NCBI GenBank assembly: GCA_036499165.1
Contig: DASYEE010000146.1
Span: 1-52,438, forward strand
Direction: 5' to 3'
Source of the DNA: Galbitalea sp036499165
GTDB taxonomy: Bacteria > Actinomycetota > Actinomycetes > Actinomycetales > Microbacteriaceae
DNA: 52,438 bases
In this document: in pieces, positions 33,675 through 42,634 of the stretch
Numbering within the stretch: position 1 is the stretch's first letter
How the letters are laid out: each line of letters opens with the position of its first letter
Notes under the pieces: generated by a model
Told to the model about the DNA's origin: nothing
The model's database searches: none
What the model saw: the letters and a program-made list of their open reading frames with translations, nothing else
Program-made: the position numbers and the translations under genes

Positions 33675-34724
33675 CTACTTTGCCAGAACACCGAGTACGT
33701 CGTAGACGTAGATCAGTGTCGAACCGGTTGGGTATCCGCTTGGAGCCTTCCCTGAAGGATAGCCAAACTTCGAGGGAACCACCACGAGGACCTGGCTGCC
33801 GACCGTTTGGCCGACCAACGCCTTGACGGAGCCGGGGTCGAGCGAATTCGTTCCGTCGTCGCTCTGCAGTGCAGTGAGGGGATACGCTCGCGGCGCGTCC
33901 TTTGTCCAGGTGGAGTCGAAAGTCGTTGTCGGAGCCGGGTTGGTCCACTCGACGCCCTCGACCTGGAGCAGTACCTGCTGGCCCGCCTTGATCTTTTCGC
34001 CGCTGCCCCGTCGCACGACTTCCCACTGGAGGGTCTTTGGGGGCGACTGCAGGTCGAGCGTGATGCCCGGCGTGCCGTCGGGCGCTGTCACAACCGACGG
34101 GAAGCCGGCTTGCGGTGCCTGTAGCACACCCGTTGCGCGGCCGCGGAAACCCTTAGTGATGTCTTCGACCATGACGAGGGCGAGGCCCGGGTCCACGCCG
34201 GCGGCCTTCGCCTGTGCGGCTCCACCCAGGTACTGCGAGGCCGTCAGGACCGTGGTCGAGCGCGTGCCGACCTGCTGGCAGGAGATGTAATGGCCGTATG
34301 GGTTGGCCTTCTGGCCGACAGACACTTCGCTAACCGTGGTCTTCGAGTAATCGGTGCTGACCGACGTCGCATTCTGGCCGGTGGGCGAAGAACTGACGAT
34401 CTGGCCGTTCGAGCCAAAGTACAAGGTCCACTGAACGAGGGCGACATCGCCGTCGCCGAGCTTCATGCCTGTGCCCTTCTTGATGATCGAGGTCTGCACC
34501 TTCTTCGTCACCGTCGGCGTCGGGACATGCGTCTTCGGGTTGAGCCCGAAGTCGCCTGCTGCGCTGATCGACTTCGATGCAGAGCCAGCCGCTGAGTTGG
34601 GGGTACAGCCCTGCACCTGTGCGGGAAGGTCACTGCATGCGGCGAGGCTCACGACGAACGCTGCAGCAATGACAATCGCGGCAATCTTGCGCACGGGACC
34701 AACTTTCGATCGACCAGAATTCAC
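33675..34724 (-). CDS. FKBP-type peptidyl-prolyl isomerase lipoprotein
   Basis: This 349-aa secreted lipoprotein has a signal peptide and lipobox VSLAAC (Cys at about residue 30). It is followed by a degenerate FKBP-like domain (about 75-190) and a second, better FKBP domain (about 240-345) with GSGEKIKAGQQVLLQVEGVEW and VGSQVLVVVPSKFGYPSG. It would assist folding at the cell surface. Start codons are all GTG (34724 and 34694), neither with a clear ribosome-binding site. The first FKBP copy may have lost activity. Confidence 0.9.
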   Translation of the reverse strand: MNSGRSKVGPVRKIAAIVIAAAFVVSLAACSDLPAQVQGCTPNSAAGSASKSISAAGDFGLNPKTHVPTPTVTKKVQTSIIKKGTGMKLGDGDVALVQWTLYFGSNGQIVSSSPTGQNATSVSTDYSKTTVSEVSVGQKANPYGHYISCQQVGTRSTTVLTASQYLGGAAQAKAAGVDPGLALVMVEDITKGFRGRATGVLQAPQAGFPSVVTAPDGTPGITLDLQSPPKTLQWEVVRRGSGEKIKAGQQVLLQVEGVEWTNPAPTTTFDSTWTKDAPRAYPLTALQSDDGTNSLDPGSVKALVGQTVGSQVLVVVPSKFGYPSGKAPSGYPTGSTLIYVYDVLGVLAK

Positions 34725-34728
34725 TGGA

Positions 34729-35757
34729 TTACTCTAACGGGTCTGAATCTGACGAGTTCGTGCCGACGGCCGCGGCAGCATCCTCTGCGGCCCTCGCCGC
34801 CGCCTGAGCCTCCCGCACCGACTTCCGAAGGCTCTTGGGGCTTGCTGTGCGATCGCCGAGAGCTCCCGGAGTCCAGACCTCGACATCGTCGTCCGTGTAA
34901 TCGGACTTGGATGCCCGGCGCGTAACCTCGGGCAGGGTGGTTCCGGGTGCTAGCCGCCTGGCGTGGAGCAGGAAGCCGGTGTGGCCGATCATCCTGTGAT
35001 CCGGTCGAACGGCCAGCCCCTCGACGTGCCAGGTGCGCACCATCGTCTCGGACGACTCCGGGTCGGTGAAGAGTCCGGATGCGCGGATCGCCTCGGCGAC
35101 GCGCGAAAGCTGGGTGACGGTAGCGATGTAGCAGAGCAGGACGCCGCCAGGAGTGAGCACCTCGGCCGCGGCTCCGATGCATTCCCACGGAGCAAGCATG
35201 TCGAGGATGACCCGGTCGACGCTGCCTGGCGCTTCTGCACTCGGCAGCGTCTCGACGAGATCGCCGACCGTGATGGTCCAGTTCGCTGGCTTCGCGCCAA
35301 GGAAAGCAGTGGCGTTCGCTTCTGCGATGGCGGCGAATTCATCTCTTCGCTCAAAAGAGTGGAGTTCGCCTGTCTCGCCGATCGCGCGGAGCAGCCAAAG
35401 AGACAGCGCCCCTGACCCGACGCCCGCCTCTACGACGCGCGCGCCGGGAAAGACGTCAGCCATGCCGATGATCTGGGCCGCGTCCTTGGGATAGATGATT
35501 GCGGCACCGCGTGGCATCGACATCACGAAGTCGGTGAGCAGCGGCCGCAGGGCAAGATATTCGATGCCATTGCTGCTCACGACGATCGAAGCATCGGGCT
35601 GGCCGATGACGAGGTTGTGGTCGAGGATGCCGCGGTGCGTGTGAAATGTTCCCCCGGCCTCGAGAGTGATCGTGTTGAGCCTGCCCTTCGGGCCGGTCAG
35701 TTGCACGCGATCGCCGACTCGGAATGGGCCGTTCTGCCGACGGAAAGCTCCGTTCAT
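34729..35757 (-). CDS. trmI: tRNA (adenine-58-N1)-methyltransferase TrmI
   Basis: This SAM-dependent enzyme makes m1A58 in tRNA T-loops and is 342 aa. The N-terminal beta domain (RVGDRVQLTGPKGRLNTITL) is followed by the Rossmann fold: the SAM motif VVEAGVGSGALSLWLLRAIG (about 107-126), the IYPKDAAQII segment before it and DMLAPWECIG after. The C-terminal tail is acidic/Ser-rich. The start overlaps the HAD gene stop as ATGA, so it is coupled. In mycobacteria trmI neighbours the proteasome genes. Confidence 0.95.
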   Translation of the reverse strand: MNGAFRRQNGPFRVGDRVQLTGPKGRLNTITLEAGGTFHTHRGILDHNLVIGQPDASIVVSSNGIEYLALRPLLTDFVMSMPRGAAIIYPKDAAQIIGMADVFPGARVVEAGVGSGALSLWLLRAIGETGELHSFERRDEFAAIAEANATAFLGAKPANWTITVGDLVETLPSAEAPGSVDRVILDMLAPWECIGAAAEVLTPGGVLLCYIATVTQLSRVAEAIRASGLFTDPESSETMVRTWHVEGLAVRPDHRMIGHTGFLLHARRLAPGTTLPEVTRRASKSDYTDDDVEVWTPGALGDRTASPKSLRKSVREAQAAARAAEDAAAAVGTNSSDSDPLE

Positions 35758-36440
35758 GATGTAGCCTCCGCTCGGCGTACCCGCGCGAGCTCGAGCACGT
35801 CACCGAGGTCGGAGACGGTGCGCCCGGCGAGGGTCGGCCACACGGCGAAGCTGCCGTCATCGAACAGGGGGACGTTCAGCGGAACGCCGATGGTGGCGGC
35901 ACCGGAGGCAACGGCGGCGCCGACACCGGGGCCGGAGTCTTCTATAGCGACGCAGTCGTGCGCCGAAACGCCCAGCAACTCCGCCGCCTTCAGGTAGGCC
36001 TCGGGATGCGGCTTGGCATGGGTCACATCATCGCCGGCCACGATCACGTCAAATGCGGTGAACCCGATCTCGCTAGCCACCGCGGTTGCGAGCTTTCCGA
36101 TCGACATCGTGACAAGCGCCGTTGGAACGCCCGCCTCGCGAAGCTGAAGGAGCAGTTCGCGTGCTCCCGGGCGCCATGGAAGGCCGTCGTCACTGACCCG
36201 CTGCTGCACGATGTCGGTAAGCAGGCCGATGATGGCGTCCTCGCCCATGTCTACGCCACGGGACTGGAGCATGCGCGCAGAGTGCCAGAGGCCCTGGCCG
36301 ACCAGCGTCAGGGCATCCTCGTGGCTCCACGTGCCGCCGAACGAGTGCACGAGCTCCGTTTCGGCGCTCATCCAATACGGCTCTGTGTCGACGATGGTGC
36401 CATCCATGTCCCAGAGAACGGCGGCAGGAAGGCTGGTCAC
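35754..36440 (-). CDS. HAD-superfamily phosphatase (beta-phosphoglucomutase-like)
   Basis: This 228-aa HAD hydrolase has the nucleophile loop WDMDGTIVD (D11, D13), motif II SIG (in TMSIGKL), the lysine of AKPHPEAYLKAA and the motif IV acid pair EDSGPGVGA. The helical cap between D13 and about residue 85 is subfamily IA. The substrate is a small phosphorylated molecule, unknown. It starts at GTG 36440 and is coupled by 4 bases to trmI. Confidence 0.93.
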   Translation of the reverse strand: MTSLPAAVLWDMDGTIVDTEPYWMSAETELVHSFGGTWSHEDALTLVGQGLWHSARMLQSRGVDMGEDAIIGLLTDIVQQRVSDDGLPWRPGARELLLQLREAGVPTALVTMSIGKLATAVASEIGFTAFDVIVAGDDVTHAKPHPEAYLKAAELLGVSAHDCVAIEDSGPGVGAAVASGAATIGVPLNVPLFDDGSFAVWPTLAGRTVSDLGDVLELARVRRAEATS

Positions 36441-36552
36441 AACGCCCGATTCTACGGGGCACGAGCGACGAGCCTCGCACCCGCTGGTCTCCTGCGGCCT
36501 ATTCTTGAGTAAGGAGGCGCGCCCGCAGTGGGCAGCGCAGCGAAGGATTATT

Positions 36553-37464
36553 TTGCCTCAGACGCCAGCGTTCACGACCGGTCGCATCCTGGTTGTGGCA
36601 TTCGAGGGCTGGAACGACGCGGGCGAGGCGGCCAGTGGTGTCGTACAGACTCTCCGCGACCAGCTCGACGTTTACCCCATCGCCGAAGTCGACCCTGAGG
36701 ACTACTTCGACTACCAGTTCAACCGTCCAACCGTCGCAGCCGACGAGGATGGCGCTCGTCAGATCGTCTGGCCCGGAGTCACGATCTACGGCCCTGCGCA
36801 GCCCGATTCTGCGGAAGGCGCGGCCGTGTACCTGCTGCTCGGCACCGAGCCGTCCCGGGGCTGGAAGACCTTTACGGAAGAGATTCTCGAGGTCGTAGAA
36901 GATGCCGAGATCACCGGGGTCGTGTTCCTCGGTGCCATGCTCGCCGATGTTCCGCACACGCGTCCCATCTCGGTCTTCACCAGCAGTGAGAACGGCACAG
37001 TGCGCGAGGCCCTCGGCATCGAGCGCAGCAGTTACGAGGGGCCCGTCGGGATCCTGTCGATCCTCGGCGATGCGGCGGAAAAGGCCGATATCCCGACAGT
37101 TTCGATCTGGGCGTCCGTACCGCACTACGTGCACAACGCGCCGTCTCCGAAGGCGACCCTCGCGATGATCGAGAAGCTCGAGGAGCTGATTGGCGTCATT
37201 ATCCCGCGAGGCGACCTGGTCGCCGAGTCGGCCGCATGGGAGAACGGAATCGACGCGCTCGCCGGCGATGATGATGAGATGGCCGCGTACATCGAGCAGC
37301 TCGAGCAGGCCAGGGACACCGTCGACTCGCCCGAGGCCAGCGGCGACGCGATCGCAGAAGAATTCGAGCGCTATCTGCAGCGGCGCGACGGCAAGGACGG
37401 CCGAGACGGCCGTGATGGTCGCGGCCCGGCAGGCGACGACCCGTGGCGCCCGCCCACTAGCTGA
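36553..37464 (+). CDS. PAC2-family protein with Gly-rich tail
   Basis: This 303-aa protein belongs to the PAC2 (proteasome-assembly-chaperone-like) family, whose role in bacteria is unknown. It has the opening RILVVAFEGWNDAGEAA and the PHYVHNAPSPKATLAM segment typical of the family. It starts at TTG 36553 with GAAGGA upstream (translated MPQTPAFTTG). The C-terminus has an unusual collagen-like run of GKD/GRD/GRD/GRG triplets (about 278-290) ending PWRPPTS. It is convergent with mshC, overlapping the stop regions by 8 bases. Confidence 0.9.
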   Translation: MPQTPAFTTGRILVVAFEGWNDAGEAASGVVQTLRDQLDVYPIAEVDPEDYFDYQFNRPTVAADEDGARQIVWPGVTIYGPAQPDSAEGAAVYLLLGTEPSRGWKTFTEEILEVVEDAEITGVVFLGAMLADVPHTRPISVFTSSENGTVREALGIERSSYEGPVGILSILGDAAEKADIPTVSIWASVPHYVHNAPSPKATLAMIEKLEELIGVIIPRGDLVAESAAWENGIDALAGDDDEMAAYIEQLEQARDTVDSPEASGDAIAEEFERYLQRRDGKDGRDGRDGRGPAGDDPWRPPTS

Positions 37465-38680
37465 GGTCGATCCCCAGCAGCGCCTGGATGGCAGCGAGAT
37501 CACCCATCGTCGCCTGCGCACCAGACGCGACCGTCGCATCGACGAGCGCGATCGCTGCCGGCGTGTCGAGATCCTCGGACAGCGCTGCCCGAAGCTGCGA
37601 GAGCAGACTGGATGATTCGCCCGAACGGGCATCGGCCGCCCACCTGCTCCAGGTTGCGAGCCGCGACACCGCCTCGACCAACAGGGATTCAGTCCACTCC
37701 CACTCGTCGCGGTAGCGCTTCCCGAGAATCGCGAGGCGGACCGCGCGAGCATCGACCCCGGATTCGACCAGGTCGCTCACGAACACGAGATTTCCGAGGG
37801 ATTTGCTCATTTTCTCCCCGCGATAGGCGACGAGCCCGGCGTGCGAGTGAATGGATGCGAGCGGCAGCCCGTTGATCGCCGCCGCGTGACCGGCGGTGAA
37901 TTCATGGTGCGGGAAGATCAGGTCTTCTCCCCCACCGTTTACCGTGAACGGAAGGTGCAGGAACTCGGCCGAGATGACAGCGCATTCGACGTGCCAGCCG
38001 GGCCGGCCCTCACCCACGACCGAGTGCCAGCTCGGCTCGCCTTCGCGCTTACCACGCCAGAGCACCGGATCGAGCGGATCCCGCTTGCCCGGTCGCTCCG
38101 GGTCACCGCCGCGCTCTGCGCTGAGCGTCAGCATCAAGTCCCTGGTGTAGTGGCTTTCGTCGCCGAGCTGCCATGGCGATACGGCGGTGGCGGCTGCGCT
38201 GTCGAAGTAGACCTCGTTGCCGAGGCGATAACCGATGTCCCGCGCAAGAAGCCCGTCGACGGCCGCAGCTATCGCGTCGATGCGCTCGGTGACCGCGATG
38301 TAATGGTCGGGCGGGATGATCGAAAGCCGCTCCATGTCGAGCCTGAATCGCTCGGTCTGGTCGTCCGCGAGAGCGCGCCAGCTGACCCCGGTGGCCGCCG
38401 CGCGCTCCAGGAGCGGGTCGTCGACATCCGTCGTGTTCTGCACGTATGTGACGTCGAGGCCAGCATCGAGCCACAGCCGGATGAGGGTGTCGTAGGCGAG
38501 GTAGGTGGCGGCATGTCCGACGTGGGTCGAGTCGTACGGCGTGATGCCGCAGACATAGAGTCCCGCTTCAGCGTCACCCGGATCGGCGGGATCGAGTTGC
38601 CCGGATGCCGTGTTCCAGATACGTGGAACGGGGCCGGTCCCGGGAAGTTGCGGAATGTCGGGGCGGCGCCAGGATCTCAC
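37457..38680 (-). CDS. mshC: Cysteine:GlcN-Ins ligase of mycothiol synthesis
   Basis: This enzyme ligates cysteine to GlcN-inositol in an ATP-dependent step of mycothiol synthesis. It is 407 aa and related to cysteinyl-tRNA synthetase. The HIGH-like motif is HVGHA (53-57). KMSKS (290-294) is intact. Zinc-site residues C44, C233 and the HH pair (258-259) are visible. The C-terminal tRNA-binding domain of CysRS is missing, which marks it as MshC. It lies 2 bases downstream of uppP in an M20 peptidase-uppP-mshC operon. Its presence indicates a mycothiol-using actinobacterium. Confidence 0.94.
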   Translation of the reverse strand: MRSWRRPDIPQLPGTGPVPRIWNTASGQLDPADPGDAEAGLYVCGITPYDSTHVGHAATYLAYDTLIRLWLDAGLDVTYVQNTTDVDDPLLERAAATGVSWRALADDQTERFRLDMERLSIIPPDHYIAVTERIDAIAAAVDGLLARDIGYRLGNEVYFDSAAATAVSPWQLGDESHYTRDLMLTLSAERGGDPERPGKRDPLDPVLWRGKREGEPSWHSVVGEGRPGWHVECAVISAEFLHLPFTVNGGGEDLIFPHHEFTAGHAAAINGLPLASIHSHAGLVAYRGEKMSKSLGNLVFVSDLVESGVDARAVRLAILGKRYRDEWEWTESLLVEAVSRLATWSRWAADARSGESSSLLSQLRAALSEDLDTPAAIALVDATVASGAQATMGDLAAIQALLGIDLS

Positions 38681-38682
38681 GG

Positions 38683-39564
38683 TCAGAACGGCTTCAGCAC
38701 GCCGACGGACAGCAGCACGACCAGCACGATGCCGAGCGCGATGCGGTAGATCACGAACGGCAGGAACGACCGCTTCGAGATGTAGCTCATGAAGAACGCG
38801 ATGACGCCGAAGCCGACGACGCCTGCGACTATGGTCGCAACGATCGTCTCGGGGACGCTGAAGGTCTCCGGTGTGCAGCCGGCCGCAGCGACCTGCGCCG
38901 CGGTTGTGACGCCGGAGGCGCAGGCGTCCTTGACCGCGCTGTACGCCTCGTAGATGCCGCTGCCGAAGACCGCGGGAAGCGCGAGCAGGAACGAGTATCT
39001 GGCCGCAGCGCGCCGTTCATAGCCCATGAACAGACCGGCCGAGATGGTGCCGCCGGAGCGCGAAACGCCAGGGATGAGGGCGAGCGCCTGAGCAAGGCCA
39101 TAGATGATCGCATGCGGCCAGGTGAGCTGTTTGAGCCTGAGCTGCTTCGCACCGACGACATCCGCGATCCAGAGGATGACTCCGAAGACGATGAAGGTGA
39201 TGGCGATCACCCAGAGCGAGCGGAGGGCCGTCTGGATCGTGTTCTGGAACAGCAGGCCGAGGACGACGATCGGGACGCTGCCGAGGATGATGAACCAGCC
39301 GAGCCGGACATCCGGGTCGCTCTGCGGCAACTTGCGAAACAGGCCGCGAACCCATCTGCCGATGATGCGGGTGATGTCGTGCCAGAAGTAGATGAGCACG
39401 GCGGTCTCCGTGCCGAGCTGGATGATCGCGGTGAATGCGGCGCCGGGGTCTGCCCCCGTGCCGATCAGGAGTCCGACGAGACGCAGATGCGCGCTCGATG
39501 AGATCGGAAGGAACTCAGTCAGCCCCTGGACGACCCCGAGGATGACGGCGTTGAGAAAGTTCAC
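38683..39564 (-). CDS. uppP: Undecaprenyl-diphosphatase
   Basis: This integral membrane phosphatase recycles undecaprenyl pyrophosphate for cell-wall synthesis. It is 293 aa with about eight helices. The catalytic motifs are TEFLPISSSAHL (about 16-27) and the PGVSRSGGT loop (about 165-175). The frame can extend to 39624, but GTG 39564 has GGAG five bases upstream and gives the standard MNFLNAVILGVVQGLTEFLP start. It is directly between an M20 peptidase and mshC. Confidence 0.95.
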   Translation of the reverse strand: MNFLNAVILGVVQGLTEFLPISSSAHLRLVGLLIGTGADPGAAFTAIIQLGTETAVLIYFWHDITRIIGRWVRGLFRKLPQSDPDVRLGWFIILGSVPIVVLGLLFQNTIQTALRSLWVIAITFIVFGVILWIADVVGAKQLRLKQLTWPHAIIYGLAQALALIPGVSRSGGTISAGLFMGYERRAAARYSFLLALPAVFGSGIYEAYSAVKDACASGVTTAAQVAAAGCTPETFSVPETIVATIVAGVVGFGVIAFFMSYISKRSFLPFVIYRIALGIVLVVLLSVGVLKPF

Positions 39565-39583
39565 ACGGGCTCCAAGTACGGGG

Positions 39584-40873
39584 TCAGTAGTTAGCGAGCA
39601 GGTCGCCAAGGACCCGCCTGCCAAAGACTAATGCGTCAAGCGGGACGCGCTCGTCAACGCCATGGAACATGCCAGGAAAGTCGAGTTCGGCGGGCAGCTG
39701 CAGTGGCGCGAATCCGTAACCCGTGATCCCGAGCCTCGACAGCGCCTTATTGTCCGTACCCCCGGAGAGCAGGTACGGAAGCACAGACGCGCCCGGGTCC
39801 TCGGCCTGGAGCGCCGCAACCATGGCCTCGACCAGCGGGCCCTCGAACGGCGCATCGAGCCCCACGTCCTGGTGCATCACGACAATCTCGATCTCGTCGC
39901 CGACCAGGTCGCGCACCTCGGCAAGCACGGCATCCTCTTCGCCCGCGAGACAGCGGATGTCTACGAGCGCCTCGGCGACATCCGGGATCACGTTGTGCTT
40001 GTAGCCGGCCTTCAGGAGCGTCGGGTTGGTGGTCGTGCGAAGCGAGGCCTGGATGAAACCCGCAGCTGTCCCCGTGCTCATGACCACCTCTTCCGGACCG
40101 AGTTTCGTCGGGTCGACGTCGAGGATACGGGCAAGCTCGGCGACGAGCTGGGTGGTCGTGTCGGTCAGGTGGATGGGCCAGTCGCGGCGGCCAACCCTGG
40201 CAACGGCCTCGGCCAGCTTCGTGATCGCGTTGTCGTGGATGACCCGGCTGCCGTGGGCGGCCTTGCCGCGCGCCACCAGCTTGATCCAGATCAGGGCCTT
40301 CTCGCCCGTCTGAAGCAGGTAGGCGCGCTGGCCGCCCAGCGTGACCGAATAGCCGCCAACCTCGCTGATCGCCTCCGTCGCGCCGGCGAAGAGCCCCGGG
40401 TTGTTGTCGACCAGGTAGTGCGAGCCGAACACTCCCCCGTTCTCCTCGTCGGAGAAGAACGCCACGACGAGGTCGCGCTTCGGGCGATTGCCCGCGCCGA
40501 GGATGTCCGTCAGGGCACCGATGATCATGGCATCGGTGTTCTTCATATCGACCGCGCCTCGGCCCCAGAGCATCCCGTCGATGATCTCGCCCGCGAAGGG
40601 GTCGACGCTCCAGTTGTCAGGGTCGGCGGGCACGACATCCGTGTGGCCGTGTACCACGAGAGCCGGAAGCGACGGGTCTGTGCCCTCGACCCGCGCAACC
40701 ACCGAGGTTCGCGTGTCCGCCGCATCCACGTATGTTGTCCTCAGCCCAAGGCCCTCGAGCAGCGTACCGAGGTATTGCGCCGCCTCGGTCTCGCCGTTCG
40801 AGCGACCCTCCCCATAGTTGGTCGTGTCGAACCGGATCAGGTCACGGGCGATTCTCGCGGTCTCTTCGAGCAT
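39584..40873 (-). CDS. M20-family metallopeptidase / deacylase
   Basis: This 429-aa di-zinc amidohydrolase-type peptidase has zinc ligands in VVHGHTDVVP (H77, D79), WGRGAVDMKN (Asp) and FFSDEENGG (Glu catalytic/ligand pair). A dimerisation lid domain sits at about 190-300. The substrate may be a dipeptide or an N-acyl amino acid and cannot be fixed from sequence. It is the first gene of the operon with uppP and mshC, with its stop 19 bases before the uppP start. No signal peptide is seen. Confidence 0.92.
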   Translation of the reverse strand: MLEETARIARDLIRFDTTNYGEGRSNGETEAAQYLGTLLEGLGLRTTYVDAADTRTSVVARVEGTDPSLPALVVHGHTDVVPADPDNWSVDPFAGEIIDGMLWGRGAVDMKNTDAMIIGALTDILGAGNRPKRDLVVAFFSDEENGGVFGSHYLVDNNPGLFAGATEAISEVGGYSVTLGGQRAYLLQTGEKALIWIKLVARGKAAHGSRVIHDNAITKLAEAVARVGRRDWPIHLTDTTTQLVAELARILDVDPTKLGPEEVVMSTGTAAGFIQASLRTTTNPTLLKAGYKHNVIPDVAEALVDIRCLAGEEDAVLAEVRDLVGDEIEIVVMHQDVGLDAPFEGPLVEAMVAALQAEDPGASVLPYLLSGGTDNKALSRLGITGYGFAPLQLPAELDFPGMFHGVDERVPLDALVFGRRVLGDLLANY

Positions 40874-40963
40874 CCTCCAACGCTACCTGCATGGTTCACG
40901 TTGCCCCGAACAGGATGCTATTGTCGTACGTCGGCAGGTTCCTTTACGGAGCCGGTCACCTGC

Positions 40964-41048
40964 GCGCGGATGGCGGAAATGGCAGACGCGCTAGCTTGAG
41001 GTGCTAGTGCCCGTATAGGGCGTGGGGGTTCAAGTCCCCCTTCGCGCA
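40964..41048 (+). tRNA. tRNA-Leu, anticodon GAG
   Basis: This is an 85-base tRNA with the long variable arm of a leucine tRNA. The acceptor stem is GCGCGGA (40964-40970) and TTCGCGC (41041-41047) with discriminator A41048. The anticodon stem is CTAGC/GCTAG (40991-40995) and the loop TTGAGGT gives GAG (40998-41000). The T-arm GGGGG-TTCAAGT-CCCCC is perfect. No CCA is encoded. It stands between the divergently placed M20 gene (minus) and the terminator below. Confidence 0.97.
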
Positions 41049-41070
41049 CGTTGTCCTCTCAGAGGGCAAA

Positions 41071-41105
41071 GGAAAGTCCCGAACCCCTTTGGTTCGGGAC
41101 TTTCC
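41071..41105. terminator. Perfect 15-bp hairpin between tRNA-Leu and cls
   Basis: GGAAAGTCCCGAACC (41071-41085) and GGTTCGGGACTTTCC (41091-41105) pair perfectly around loop CCTTT, 22 bases after the tRNA. TGTTT follows on the plus strand and TTTGC on the minus, so it may end both the tRNA and the convergent cls transcript. Confidence 0.9.
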
Positions 41106-41131
41106 TGTTTCCGGGGTGTTGGCGGCCGCGA

Positions 41132-42604
41132 CTATTCGAGCGAGGAAGTCAGCCGCGCGATCCCGTCGAAGAAGGTCGACTTCTTTGGCTCGTTCAGCCA
41201 TTCGTCGAGCGTGAGCTCGCGACTGAGTTCGCGGTATTTCGCCTCGATCGCGCGCATCTCGTGGACGAAACTGGAGCCATGGACCATGAGCGAGACCTCG
41301 AGGTCGAGCGCGAATGAGCGGATGTCCATGTTGCTCGACCCGATGACGGCCACGTCGTCGTCGATCGAGAAGTGCTTTGCGTGGAGGATGAACGGCGCCG
41401 GGTACAAGAAAATGCGGACCCCCGCGCGGAGCAACTCCTCATAGTACGAGCGCTGGGCGTGGAAGACCGGCCCCTGGTCGCCGATCTCCGAGACGAAGAG
41501 CTGCACCTCGAGGTGACGGCGACACGCGGAGGTGATCGCATACAGCATCGCTTCGTCAGGCACGAAGTAGGGGCTCGTGATGATGACCCGCTCCTGCGCC
41601 AGGTAGATGAGGGCGAGGAACATCCGGAGATTGTTCTCACCGTCGTAACCCGGTCCGCTGGGCAGGACCTGGCAGTCGAGGGCGTCGACGGATCGGTTCT
41701 GCGGTACCTGGTCGGCGGCGACTCGCTCCCCCATGATCCGTTCGTTGGTCTCGGTGTACCAGTCCGAGAGAAAGATGGCATTGATTCCCGCAACCGTCGG
41801 GCCATCGACCCGGATCATGAGTTCCTGCCACTTCAACCCGCGCTTGATGTTCTTCTTCGAGTTGTACGTGCGATCGATCAGGTTCTGCGACCCCATGAAC
41901 CCGACCAGGCCATCCACGATCACGATCTTGCGGTGATTGCGCAGGTCGGGCCGCTGGTATTTGCCCTTCAGCGGCTGCACCGGGAGCATGAAGCTCCACT
42001 CGACACCAATTCGGGTTAGTTCGGCGAACGTTTGCTTGTGGTCGGCCGTCCTGATCGACGCGATGTGATCGAGCAACACGCGCACCGTGACTCCGCGCTT
42101 GACCGCGGACTCCATGGCCGCGAAGAATCCGCGAGTGGTTGCGTCGCACGAGACGATGTAGAACTCCACGTGGACGAAGCTTCGAGCGTCGTCTATCGCT
42201 TTCGTCATCGCCTGGATGCCGCCCGCATAGTCATCGATGAGGCGAGCGCTGTTGCCGCCCAGGATCGGCACGGCGCCCAGATCCTGGTTCATCTCGACGA
42301 TCGAGGCAAACCCCGGTGGCCATGAGTCATTTACTGCTGGCGGGCCGAGCTTCGTGGTCTCCCCCGCGATGATGCCGTCGATCTCCTTCTGGCGTGCCCG
42401 ACGCTTCTTCGGCAGTTTCGAGTTCCCGAGCAGCAGGAAGAACAGGATGCCTGCGTACGGGATGAAGAACACCGCGAGCAGCCAGGCCATAGCCGAGCTC
42501 GGCTTCCTGTTGCGCGGGATGATGATGAGCGCGCAGACGCGAACCGCCAGGTCGATGACGACGGCAAGAATCCAGATGAGGTTGCTGAGCAGCGCGCCGC
42601 TCAT
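41132..42604 (-). CDS. cls: Cardiolipin synthase
   Basis: This membrane phospholipase-D-family enzyme joins phospholipids to cardiolipin and is 490 aa. Two N-terminal membrane helices (about 5-27 and 37-60) are followed by two HKD motifs, NHRKIVIVDGLVGFMGSQN (first) and HAKHFSIDDDVAVIGSSNMD (second). Both have the His, Lys and Asp in place. The length agrees with bacterial Cls. It is a single gene reading towards the tRNA, with its end 26 bases from the shared terminator. Confidence 0.94.
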   Translation of the reverse strand: MSGALLSNLIWILAVVIDLAVRVCALIIIPRNRKPSSAMAWLLAVFFIPYAGILFFLLLGNSKLPKKRRARQKEIDGIIAGETTKLGPPAVNDSWPPGFASIVEMNQDLGAVPILGGNSARLIDDYAGGIQAMTKAIDDARSFVHVEFYIVSCDATTRGFFAAMESAVKRGVTVRVLLDHIASIRTADHKQTFAELTRIGVEWSFMLPVQPLKGKYQRPDLRNHRKIVIVDGLVGFMGSQNLIDRTYNSKKNIKRGLKWQELMIRVDGPTVAGINAIFLSDWYTETNERIMGERVAADQVPQNRSVDALDCQVLPSGPGYDGENNLRMFLALIYLAQERVIITSPYFVPDEAMLYAITSACRRHLEVQLFVSEIGDQGPVFHAQRSYYEELLRAGVRIFLYPAPFILHAKHFSIDDDVAVIGSSNMDIRSFALDLEVSLMVHGSSFVHEMRAIEAKYRELSRELTLDEWLNEPKKSTFFDGIARLTSSLE

Positions 42605-42634
42605 GCCGGGATCATCTCAGGGAACCCGCTGCCC

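Noticed and set aside
39662..40999. 445-aa plus-strand frame running to the tRNA
   Set aside because: It is antisense to the M20 peptidase and ends inside tRNA-Leu.
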